This document shows, piece after piece, positions 1 to 6,443 of a stretch of DNA of 21,423 nucleotides. Location of the stretch: the NCBI GenBank assembly GCA_030637065.1, contig DAOVVQ010000023.1:1-21423 (forward strand), written 5' to 3'. Position 1 is the stretch's first letter, and every line of letters starts with the position of its first letter. The translations under genes and the position numbers were made by a program. Source of the stretch: Planctomycetota bacterium (GTDB lineage Bacteria > Planctomycetota > Phycisphaerae > Sedimentisphaerales > Anaerohalosphaeraceae). The notes beneath the pieces were generated by a model that ran no database searches, was not told where the DNA came from, and saw nothing but the letters and a program-made list of their open reading frames with translations.

Positions 1-590
1 AAGATGTTAGCGAGAATACGGAACTTATGATCGACGGTGCCGGAAGAATGACACTAATGATCGCAGGCCTGCTGGTCTTCTCCGGGATAAGCAGCGACGA
101 GACAGAGGCCGAGACCGTTGACCTCAACGAGGTCGCCCAGCAGTTGCAGGAACTGGAAATTGCCGAACTCATCGAGGAAACCGGTGCCGAGATCGGGGTT
201 GCTCCGTCTTTGCCGGTGGTAAGTTCGAGCCCCGCTGCGGTAAGGCAACTGCTCCAGAATCTTATAACCAATGCGATCAGGTATCGAAAACCGGACACCT
301 CGCCCCATATAGAGATCTCAGCCGAACAGACCGGCGACGATGAGGTAAGGGTCGAGGTCCGCGATAACGGTATCGGGATCAAGGACGAATTTCATGAGGC
401 CATCTTCAAGATGTTCAAACGACTCCATTCCCGCCAGGAGTATGAGGGGACGGGGATAGGCCTGGCGGTCTGCAAAAAGATCGTCGAAAGGCAGAATGGA
501 CAGATCGGCGTCGAATCCGAACCGGGACAGGGTACCACCGCGTACTTTACACTCCCAGCGGCAAAGCAACTCGCCGAAGCGGTATCATGA
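1..590 (+). CDS. Sensor histidine kinase, C-terminal part (5' end outside window)
   Basis: The reading frame is open to the left edge (first full codon at 3) and about 195 residues remain. They start in the second helix of a HisKA dimerisation domain: the stretch ending in GLLVFS matches the usual 'DLLxYS' helix end. A complete HATPase_c domain follows, with N-box NLITNAIRYR, G1 box DNGIGI, F box around FKMFKRLH and G2 box GTGIGLAVCKKI. The phospho-accepting histidine and all sensory domains lie upstream. The N-box/RYR wording and the Rcp1-like regulator 45 bp downstream resemble PAS/GAF or phytochrome-type kinases paired with Rcp1 regulators. The ligand or light input cannot be judged. The ATG at 27 lies inside a domain and is not the true start. 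Confident for family, uncertain for role. Confidence 0.9.
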   Translation, partial: DVSENTELMIDGAGRMTLMIAGLLVFSGISSDETEAETVDLNEVAQQLQELEIAELIEETGAEIGVAPSLPVVSSSPAAVRQLLQNLITNAIRYRKPDTSPHIEISAEQTGDDEVRVEVRDNGIGIKDEFHEAIFKMFKRLHSRQEYEGTGIGLAVCKKIVERQNGQIGVESEPGQGTTAYFTLPAAKQLAEAVS

Positions 591-635
591 AAACTTAAAA
601 ACGAAAAACGTAAACAGATATTGAAAGGAGATAAA

Positions 636-1085
636 ATGCAGGACCTAAAGGCAGTAAACATTCTTTTGGTGGAAGACGATCTGGGCGACCAGAAATTGAT
701 CAAAAACTCCCTCGCCAAGCAGCAGATCAGCAATGAGATCTTCATCGCCGACAGTGGTGAAAATGCTCTCAAGTACCTCGCGTCCAGCAAGACCGGCGAC
801 GGCGACCATCCCATGCCGGACTTGATCCTGCTGGATCTGAACATGCCGGGTATGGGCGGCAAAGAGTTTCTCAAACGCATAAAAGCGGATAGCCGGCTTG
901 ACACGATCCCGGTGGTCATCCTTACCACTTCGGATTCCGATCAGGATATTATCGAGACGTACAAGCTGCACGCCTCCGGATATATCAAGAAACCCGTAAC
1001 CCTTCAGGGGTTCCAGGAAGTTTTTGCCCAGCTTGAAGGTTACTGGTTCACCATTTGCAGAAGGGTGCCCGTAGGGCAGGTGTAA
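636..1085 (+). CDS. Single-domain response regulator, Rcp1-like
   Basis: This is a 149-residue stand-alone receiver domain. Acidic pocket residues E13, D14 and D15 lie in LVEDDLGD, the phospho-acceptor is D67 in LLDLNMP, a switch Thr lies in VILTTSDS, and the conserved Lys is in YIKKPV. The C-terminal YWFTICRRVP matches the YWF signature of cyanobacterial Rcp1-type regulators. No output domain is present, so it probably relays phosphate or acts by protein contact. The start is the ATG at 636, because AAAGGAG at 624-630 sits 5 nt upstream; a TTG at 621 is in frame but overlaps that ribosome site. It follows the partial kinase by 45 bp and overlaps the next gene by one base (TAATG), suggesting one operon and one phosphorelay. 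Confidence 0.92.
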   Translation: MQDLKAVNILLVEDDLGDQKLIKNSLAKQQISNEIFIADSGENALKYLASSKTGDGDHPMPDLILLDLNMPGMGGKEFLKRIKADSRLDTIPVVILTTSDSDQDIIETYKLHASGYIKKPVTLQGFQEVFAQLEGYWFTICRRVPVGQV

Positions 1086-2689
1086 TGAGCAGGCAACTGA
1101 TAAATATTTTGATCATAGACGATGACCGCGGCGATCGCCGTCTGGTCGAGTTGACGCTTAAGAATTCGCGTCAGCCCGTGGACTTTGCCGTCGAGACCGC
1201 GTCCGATCTGGAACAGGGCCTGGAACTCTTGAAAAAGGGAAACGCCGAAGTGCTTTTGCTGGACCTGGGGCTGCCGGACAGCAGCGGAGTCGATACCGTC
1301 AAGCAGGCGTATAGGGCAGACCCCGACGTTCCTATTGTTGTTCTGACCGGCCTGGATGACGAGGAGACCGGGCTAAAGGCCATAAAGGCCGGCGCCGATG
1401 ACTACCTTACCAAGGGCAAGTCCCTGGAGTACACCCTCGTTCGGGCCATCAGGCATGCCATCCAGCGAAAGGCGATCCAGGAAGAGCTGCGCGGCGCGAT
1501 GTTAGCCGCCCAGACGGCAAACCGGACCAAGAGCCAGTTTCTCGCCAATATGAGCCACGAAATCCGCACCCCTATGAACGCTATCCTCGGTTTTAGCGAC
1601 TTGCTGGCCGGCGAGAGTCTCACCGGGGAGCAAAAGGATTATGTTAGTCTGATAAGGCAATCCGGCCATGGCTTGCTCGGCCTCATTAATGACATTCTGG
1701 ACTTTTCAAAGATCGAGGCCGGCCGGCTCGACGTCGACATTGTCAGTTGCTCGCTTGGAAAGCTGCTCGACGGTATAGAATCGCTGATGCGGCCGCTGGC
1801 TTTTGAAAAGGGGCTCGATTTCGAATTGAATACTGCAAAGAGTCTGCCGGAAACGATTCGTACCGATCCGGACCGCCTGCGACAATGCCTGATCAATCTC
1901 ATAAATAATGCCATAAAGTTTACGGAACAGGGACACGTCCATCTGACCGTCTCCGTTTGCCGGACCGATACGGGCCCGATGCTTCAGTTCGATGTCGAAG
2001 ATACCGGCATCGGTATTCCCGAAGACAGTCAGCAGGATGTATTCGATTTATTCACACAGGCCGACGGAAGCGCATCAAGAAGATACGAGGGGACAGGGCT
2101 TGGGCTGGCTATCACCAGGCAATTGGCCAAACTTCTCGGAGGAACCGTTTCCTTAACCAGCCGGGAGGGAGAAGGCTCGGTCTTTTCGCTGGCGATACCG
2201 CCGGCTGTCGATCTCGATTCGACGCCCCACCTTCAAGGGCATTACCAGTCCGAATCCGGCAGTGCGGGCAAAACAGGACAGGAGACAGAGCTTTTCGGGC
2301 ACATACTGGTTGCCGAGGACTGCCCCACAAACCAGATGCTCATGAAGGTTCTTCTCGAACGATTAGGGCTGATAGTGACGATAGTCGAAGACGGCAATCA
2401 GGCGGTGCAAAAGGCGATCTCCGGTACGTTCGACATGATCCTTATGGACATCCAGATGCCGCATCTCAATGGCTATGAGGCCACAGAGCAGATCCGAGAG
2501 CAGCAGATCACGACCCCTATTGTCGCTCTTACCGCCAACGCCATGAAAGGCGACGACAAGAAGTGTCTCGACGCCGGCTGTGATGCGTATCTGGCAAAGC
2601 CCATCGATCAGAGGATATTACTGAAAATCCTCACAAAATACCTCACGACCAGAAACACCCCGACAGCCGCCGGAAAAGCCGGCACATAA
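1085..2689 (+). CDS. Hybrid histidine kinase (REC-HisKA-HATPase-REC)
   Basis: This is a 534-residue soluble kinase. An N-terminal receiver (about residues 7-120) has acidic pocket IIDDDRGD and phospho-site D60. A helical linker leads to HisKA with the H-box SHEIRTP (H158). HATPase_c follows, with NLINNAIKF near residue 271, DTGIGIP from about 306 and GTGLGLAI near 336. A second receiver (about 406-520) has VAEDCPTNQ and D455 in LMDIQMP. There is no membrane segment or signal peptide, so input most likely arrives by phosphorylation of the first receiver, plausibly from the upstream kinase. The start at 1085 overlaps the previous stop as TAATG, indicating translational coupling; the ribosome site (GGCAGGTG) is weak. 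It lacks a DNA-binding output, so the final target lies elsewhere. Confidence 0.93.
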   Translation: MSRQLINILIIDDDRGDRRLVELTLKNSRQPVDFAVETASDLEQGLELLKKGNAEVLLLDLGLPDSSGVDTVKQAYRADPDVPIVVLTGLDDEETGLKAIKAGADDYLTKGKSLEYTLVRAIRHAIQRKAIQEELRGAMLAAQTANRTKSQFLANMSHEIRTPMNAILGFSDLLAGESLTGEQKDYVSLIRQSGHGLLGLINDILDFSKIEAGRLDVDIVSCSLGKLLDGIESLMRPLAFEKGLDFELNTAKSLPETIRTDPDRLRQCLINLINNAIKFTEQGHVHLTVSVCRTDTGPMLQFDVEDTGIGIPEDSQQDVFDLFTQADGSASRRYEGTGLGLAITRQLAKLLGGTVSLTSREGEGSVFSLAIPPAVDLDSTPHLQGHYQSESGSAGKTGQETELFGHILVAEDCPTNQMLMKVLLERLGLIVTIVEDGNQAVQKAISGTFDMILMDIQMPHLNGYEATEQIREQQITTPIVALTANAMKGDDKKCLDAGCDAYLAKPIDQRILLKILTKYLTTRNTPTAAGKAGT

Positions 2690-2708
2690 ACCCGCTTTGC
2701 CGGGGTTT
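2688..2708 (+). terminator. Weak hairpin after hybrid kinase
   Basis: AAACCC (2688-2690 lies in the stop region) can pair with GGGTTT ending at 2708, with GC and GC pairs inside the loop. There is no long T tract after it, so it is at best a weak terminator. It sits directly before the promoter at 2713. Confidence 0.3.
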
Positions 2709-2712
2709 GGTA

Positions 2713-2741
2713 TTGGCACAGCGGTAATTCGGTGGTATAAT
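2713..2741 (+). promoter_or_regulatory. Strong sigma70-like promoter of intergenic transcript
   Basis: TTGGCA (2713-2718), a 17-nt spacer and a perfect TATAAT (2736-2741) form the best sigma70-type match in the window. The predicted start is near 2748. No long gene follows on this strand before the convergent SagB gene, so the transcript would carry only the hairpins at 2803-2869 and the small ORF at 2925-3017. That planctomycete housekeeping promoters resemble the E. coli consensus is an assumption. Confidence 0.55.
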
Positions 2742-2802
2742 CATCTCCGTCAAGTTCTGTTTCGGCGTCAGATTTTGTTGATGTCTGTTGGAATTAATAA
2801 CG

Positions 2803-2869
2803 GGTTCCCTGAAAAACAGGGTGTAACCTATTGTCAGGGTTGTTTTTGTTCCAAAAACAACGACCATAG
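2803..2869 (+). ncRNA. Structured leader or small RNA, two adjacent hairpins
   Basis: Hairpin 1: GGTT (2803-2806) and CCCTG (2807-2811) pair with CAGGG (2817-2821) and AACC (2825-2828) around an AAAAA loop and a TGT bulge. Hairpin 2: GTTGTTTTT (2839-2847) pairs perfectly with AAAAACAAC (2853-2861) across a 5-nt loop. It extends outward by GTC/GAC (2833-2835 with 2862-2864) and CTA/TAG with small internal loops. Both lie downstream of the promoter at 2713 and upstream of the microprotein ORF. I do not recognise a known riboswitch class. It could be a leader element, a stand-alone small RNA or chance structure. Confidence 0.35.
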
Positions 2870-2924
2870 CAAGGGTGTCATAGTTTTCAGAGGTCTCTAA
2901 CATAAACTGGAAGGTGTATTCAGC

Positions 2925-3017
2925 GTGATAGCCGTTCTGCTTGGTCCCGGTGAGGTGCTGACGATTGTTGTTGTCACCGCTATCATCATCTTTTTATTGT
3001 GCCGCAGACCGAGATAG
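2925..3017 (+). CDS. Predicted single-pass membrane microprotein, TatA-like start
   Basis: A GTG-started ORF of 30 codons follows a GGAAGG ribosome site (2909-2914) by 10 nt. The product begins MIAVLLGPGEVLT, continues as an unbroken hydrophobic helix (about residues 11-25) and ends in CRRPR, giving a clear membrane span with a positive cytoplasmic tail. The GPxE-then-helix pattern resembles the N-terminus of TatA/TatE subunits, but the amphipathic helix and the usual FG-x-x-KLP hinge are absent. It may be a true microprotein, a remnant, or chance. An upstream in-frame stop lies at 2898-2900. It is supported by the promoter at 2713 and by composition, not by homology. Confidence 0.4.
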   Translation: MIAVLLGPGEVLTIVVVTAIIIFLLCRRPR

Positions 3018-3077
3018 CGCCGCCTGATTCGCAGGTCCGGATAGTACCGGCTAAGCCACGTGCCGGGATAACATCTC

Positions 3078-3803
3078 CTAATCGGCAAGCCCGACCACTG
3101 CCATGTAGATCACGCTTTCCTCCGTGCCATCGACATTAACGATGTTGTTCGCTTCGTCATCGTATATCGCCCCGATATGGCAGCATCCCAGGCCAAGGCT
3201 CGAAGCGGCTAAGGCGAGATTTTCGCCGATGTGTCCGGCATCGAGATAGATGTAGCGGTAGGCCCGCTGGCCGTATTTGTGTCTGGACCTCTCGAACATT
3301 GCGGTCCAGATAAACACCACAGCCGCCTCGGCACACATTTCCTGATCCAGGGCCGCCCGCGCTGCGCTGGCGCCAAAGTCGCCGGTTTTCAGCGTTTCCA
3401 ATTCGTGGCTCTTGACCGAGTAATGATAGACCCCCTCGGCTATGCCGCCGACATTGTTGACCACTACGTATGTCTCGATGGGATACAGGGCCCCCGCAGA
3501 CGGTACGGTTCGGTAAGGGTAGCTACCCTGGAACCGGCAGATTCCCGTCGAAGCCCACAGGAGATACGAAAAATATTCTCTGCTCAAGGGCTCGTCTTTG
3601 AAACTGCGAATACTCTTTCGCTTCTTTATCGACTCGTACAGGCTCATGTCGCTGGGCGGAATCGCCGGGGGCAGCTTGACCTTTTCGCTGTCCGGATATT
3701 CCTTATAAAGCGGCGGCGGACTCGACCATTTACGCTTGCCCTCTGACATCCGGTCCCGATGATATTTCGTTTCAGCCTGAAAATTGTCGCCTGAGTCGCT
3801 CAT
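3078..3803 (-). CDS. SagB-type nitroreductase / dehydrogenase family protein
   Basis: This is about a 241-residue flavin-dependent protein of the SagB/ThcOx branch of the nitroreductase fold. Visible hallmarks are the FMN-phosphate-binding start of the domain SIKKRKSIRSF, the LLWASTGI segment, the PSAGALYPIETYVVV motif typical of SagB-like proteins, YHYS, and the C-terminal AGHIGENLALAASSLGLG plus MAVVGLAD. In thiazole/oxazole peptide clusters SagB oxidises azolines, but no precursor peptide, cyclase or YcaO protein is nearby, so the reaction here is unknown. ATG at 3803 is preferred because GAGAG lies 6 nt upstream; ATG at 3809 is in frame and directly abuts GAGAG. It follows the sulfatase by about 58 bp and may be the last gene of that operon. 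It has no signal peptide and is probably cytoplasmic. Confidence 0.85.
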   Translation of the reverse strand: MSDSGDNFQAETKYHRDRMSEGKRKWSSPPPLYKEYPDSEKVKLPPAIPPSDMSLYESIKKRKSIRSFKDEPLSREYFSYLLWASTGICRFQGSYPYRTVPSAGALYPIETYVVVNNVGGIAEGVYHYSVKSHELETLKTGDFGASAARAALDQEMCAEAAVVFIWTAMFERSRHKYGQRAYRYIYLDAGHIGENLALAASSLGLGCCHIGAIYDDEANNIVNVDGTEESVIYMAVVGLAD

Positions 3804-3861
3804 ATCCATCTCTCGAATCTGTCCGAATGTGTTTTATGCCGATCCCTTCCGGCAAAAAGCG

Positions 3862-5301
3862 TTAAGCCCGCGCCCTTGATTGCAGTTGTCGCCGCCACAG
3901 GTCAACATCGGGAACGTTCGGTGCGACATCGAGACTGCTTTCCCATTCATGGAGTATTTGGCGGTGCTCCCTGAGCGCCGAGGCGTAGCGTTTGACGCCG
4001 GCTAAGTTTTTCGTCTCGCCGGGGTCGTTTTCCATATCAAAAAGCTGCTCGACGGGATCTTCGACGTAGGAGATATACTTGTAACGCTTCGTTCGCACCA
4101 TTCTGCCGGCGTTACTGTTGGATTCGCTGACGATAAATTCGCGTTCGAGACCGGTTTTGCCCTCGAGGATGCCGCGGAGACTTTCGCCCCGCATATTCGC
4201 CGGCGGCTCGATGCCGACGTAGTCGCAGATCGTCGGCATGATATCAAGACCCGAAACAAGGTCGTTGCTGTTGGTTTTGTCGAGGCCGATGTGCCTAGGC
4301 CAACTGATCAGCAGCGGCACGCTCACCCCTTCGTCGTAGAGTGTGCTCTTGCGAACCCACTGATGATGGCCCATGCCCTCGCCGTGGTCGGAGGTCAGTA
4401 TGATCATCGTATCGCCGGCGTATCCGAAATCATCCAGTGAATCCAAAAGTCGTCCGATCTCGGCGTCGACGATCTCGATGTGGCGATAGTAGCTCCAGCG
4501 GTAATAGCGCCAGTGCTGCTTAGTCCAGTTGCCCTTGACCCCTTCCCTTGTCATGCGGGTGCGTCTGATCCCCTCGGGCTCGTTGGTGTCATACTCGAAG
4601 TTGTCGGGCAGTTCGGGGAGATCATTGGCGATTTCCGGATAGCGAAACTCGTCCGGTACTTCGGTGTTGATCCTCAGCCATTCGCAGATATCGTGCGGCT
4701 GGAGGAACGATGCGACCATAAGCAGCCCCCTTGCCTTCGATCGGTTTTGCAGATATGCCCGGCAGGCCTTTGATATGTTGGTATCGCAGACGTTGCCCTG
4801 GCCGCCGATGCCCGTCGTGATGACCTTAAAGCCGGGTATGAACGTTGTGAAAGTGGAGGGCACATGCCACTTGCCTGCATAAACGGTTTCGTAGCCGGTT
4901 TTTTCGCTGAGCCACTGCCCGAGATTGGGTATTGGCGTGCGGACGGGGATGCCGTTTTTGTAGACACCCGTTTCGCTCGATGTTCTGCCTGTGAATATTG
5001 CCGCACGGGCGGGGCTGCATACCGGGTTGTTGGTGTATGAGAGCTTGAAACTAAAGCCGCGTTCTTTCAGGCGGTCGAGGGCGGGGGTCTTTACATCCCC
5101 ACAGCCGGATGCCGCGATCGTGTCGATGTGCTGCTGGTCGGTTGCGATTATCAGGATATTCTTTGGTTTTGCGTCTTTATTCGCGGCGCCGAGCCAGCCG
5201 GGCGCTCCGGCAATCGCGATCGAAGCCGCTCCCGCGAACTTCAGGAACCCTCGGCGATCCATCGAACCAATCGGCATATCTGATCTGGTGTTCGTATTCA
5301 T
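3862..5301 (-). CDS. Type I sulfatase, Tat-exported (sulfatase 1)
   Basis: This 479-residue formylglycine-dependent sulfatase has a Tat signal (DRRGFLKFAGA, residues 15-25). The active-site consensus is NPVCSPARA with C95 in CxPxR, the residue converted to formylglycine. Other ligands visible are D55-Q56 (ATDQQ), K144/H146 in AGKWHV, H203 in QPHD, D305-H306 in TSDHGEG and K318. DQ and DH rather than DD and DN are accepted variants within the alkaline-phosphatase-like family. It should hydrolyse sulfate esters outside the cytoplasm; the substrate is not readable. The start ATG at 5301 has GGGAGG 9 nt upstream and overlaps the stop of the upstream gene as ATGA, so the two are translationally coupled. 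Activity requires a maturase (FGE or anSME) encoded elsewhere. Confidence 0.93.
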   Translation of the reverse strand: MNTNTRSDMPIGSMDRRGFLKFAGAASIAIAGAPGWLGAANKDAKPKNILIIATDQQHIDTIAASGCGDVKTPALDRLKERGFSFKLSYTNNPVCSPARAAIFTGRTSSETGVYKNGIPVRTPIPNLGQWLSEKTGYETVYAGKWHVPSTFTTFIPGFKVITTGIGGQGNVCDTNISKACRAYLQNRSKARGLLMVASFLQPHDICEWLRINTEVPDEFRYPEIANDLPELPDNFEYDTNEPEGIRRTRMTREGVKGNWTKQHWRYYRWSYYRHIEIVDAEIGRLLDSLDDFGYAGDTMIILTSDHGEGMGHHQWVRKSTLYDEGVSVPLLISWPRHIGLDKTNSNDLVSGLDIMPTICDYVGIEPPANMRGESLRGILEGKTGLEREFIVSESNSNAGRMVRTKRYKYISYVEDPVEQLFDMENDPGETKNLAGVKRYASALREHRQILHEWESSLDVAPNVPDVDLWRRQLQSRARA

Positions 5302-6146
5302 GATCGCTTACCTCCCGTCATCTTTTCCAGCTTTTGTCGGTATTGCCTTAGCTTCTCTTTGCGGTGTGTGTCAACGATGTCCTCGGCGTTGTCGTCGAGG
5401 ATGTAGCTTCGCGGCCCCGTAATTACCAATACCAGCCGGTGGTATCGGTCGAGGTAGTAGTCGTATGGCAGGACGCCGTGGCCTATTTGCGTAAACCAGT
5501 GCAGCGTTTGCCGGCCATCGCCGGATTTGAATGTGTATATGCCCCGATACCGCAGCTTCTGCTCGCCCTTGTTAAGGGTAAGGCCCTCTAAGAGATTGAA
5601 CCTGACCGGGCGGCTGACGTCAAATTCCATCCTCTGGACCGCCTCGAACATATCCCAGTCCGATGTTACGGGCCCGCCTGTTTTGCGATCGAAAGTCCCG
5701 CTGGAGGTCTTTATCCTGATCGCCCCTCCTTTAACGCGCCCGTCTTGCTCGTCGGTCAGTTCGCCGACAATCTTTTCATCATGATCGAGGAAGCGGCTTG
5801 ACATCTTCCATGACCGAAGCGTCGCGGACCGGTCGGTTGCGCAACTCATCTCGGCCTCTGACAGACAGACCGCGGCGTCATCGTGGACGATTTTTTGTAG
5901 GACACTCAGGGAAAAGTCGGCCTTGCCCTTTGGCCCGGTTCGGCTGATTCGCAGGAATCCGGGATTGTCGTTGTTTTCGTGTAGATACCCGTGGCAGGTG
6001 CAAATGCGGTAAGTGTTTGCCCAGGCGCCGTCCGGGCGAAAATCCTTATCGGGCGGCGGAATCTTTCCCAACACCCCCATCTTCAAAAGCATCGCAGGAC
6101 TCAAGGCCGATCCCACCACCGCCCTGCTATCAGACTTTTTAGCCAT
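5298..6146 (-). CDS. Unknown protein translationally coupled to sulfatase 1
   Basis: This is a 282-residue protein that I do not recognise. The N-terminus (MAKKSDSRAVVG) has only a weakly hydrophobic stretch, without a clear Sec or Tat signal. The middle is rich in beta-like alternation, with motifs such as YRICTCHGYLHENN (two Cys and two His close together, a possible metal site), LRSWKMSSRFLDHDEKI and a Trp/Tyr-rich segment LHWFTQIGHGVLPYDYY. The C-terminus is a charged helix (KEKLRQYRQKLEKM). AGAGGA lies 7 nt before the ATG. Its stop overlaps the sulfatase start by 4 nt (ATGA), and a sigma70-like promoter lies 43 bp upstream, so it is the promoter-proximal gene of the sulfatase operon. A role linked to the sulfatase substrate is inferred from context only. 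Confidence 0.75.
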   Translation of the reverse strand: MAKKSDSRAVVGSALSPAMLLKMGVLGKIPPPDKDFRPDGAWANTYRICTCHGYLHENNDNPGFLRISRTGPKGKADFSLSVLQKIVHDDAAVCLSEAEMSCATDRSATLRSWKMSSRFLDHDEKIVGELTDEQDGRVKGGAIRIKTSSGTFDRKTGGPVTSDWDMFEAVQRMEFDVSRPVRFNLLEGLTLNKGEQKLRYRGIYTFKSGDGRQTLHWFTQIGHGVLPYDYYLDRYHRLVLVITGPRSYILDDNAEDIVDTHRKEKLRQYRQKLEKMTGGKRS

Positions 6147-6188
6147 AATTCGGTCCTCTTGAAATTATTGACGTTGTTTTGCTGCCAT

Positions 6189-6217
6189 AAAATAAAGGGT
6201 TTTTGCGGAAAAGTCAA
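6189..6217 (-). promoter_or_regulatory. Promoter of the 6146-3078 minus-strand operon
   Basis: On the minus strand TTGACT (6217-6212), a 17-nt spacer and TATTTT (6194-6189) form a good -35/-10 pair about 43 nt before the ATG at 6146. It would drive the unknown protein, sulfatase 1 and probably the SagB-type gene. Confidence 0.5.
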
Positions 6218-6280
6218 TGAAAAAAACAGGCTTTAGAAATGCGGTTGGCCGGTTTTCGGTGTGTTTACGAGTTCAAAGTG

Positions 6281-6308
6281 TTGCAAGTCTCGCTGGGATG
6301 CGTATTAT
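6281..6308 (+). promoter_or_regulatory. Candidate promoter of HIBADH-like gene
   Basis: TTGCAA (6281-6286), a 16-nt spacer and TATTAT (6303-6308) lie 135 bp before the ATG at 6444 and just upstream of the heptad repeat. The match is moderate. It points away from the minus-strand promoter at 6189-6217, giving a divergent arrangement. Confidence 0.35.
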
Positions 6309-6327
6309 GGTGGGGCGGAGGGTTGTA

Positions 6328-6355
6328 ATTTACCATTTACTATTTACTATTTACT
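6328..6355. repeat. Four tandem heptads (ATTTACY)
   Basis: One ATTTACC unit is followed by three perfect ATTTACT units. On the minus strand it reads TAGTAAA repeats, the same TAGTNNN heptad type seen beside the hairpin elements at 8700, 14040 and 21013, but no hairpin accompanies it here. It resembles the short tandem heptanucleotide repeats known in other bacterial genomes. Confidence 0.8.
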
Positions 6356-6443
6356 ATTGGTGAGGATTGCCCCTTCGTGGAACGAAGCGGTTTTGTGGTT
6401 TATAACATTGGATATTGGGCACGATTACGAGAGGACGATCGGC

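Noticed and set aside
2697..2900. 67-codon plus-strand ORF in the intergenic island
   Set aside because: Its start precedes the -10 box of the predicted promoter and it spans both hairpins; no ribosome site and no coding character. The structure explains the region better.
2925..3017. Naming the microprotein tatA
   Set aside because: Only the first 20 or so residues resemble TatA; the hinge and amphipathic helix needed for function are absent.
2897..3088. 63-codon minus-strand ORF antisense to the microprotein
   Set aside because: Arg/Tyr-rich with no motif, and its start is fused to AGGAG without spacing; the plus-strand membrane ORF is more credible.
6328..6355. Short regular repeats as a CRISPR array
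   Set aside because: The units are contiguous 7-mers with no spacers and no cas genes nearby.
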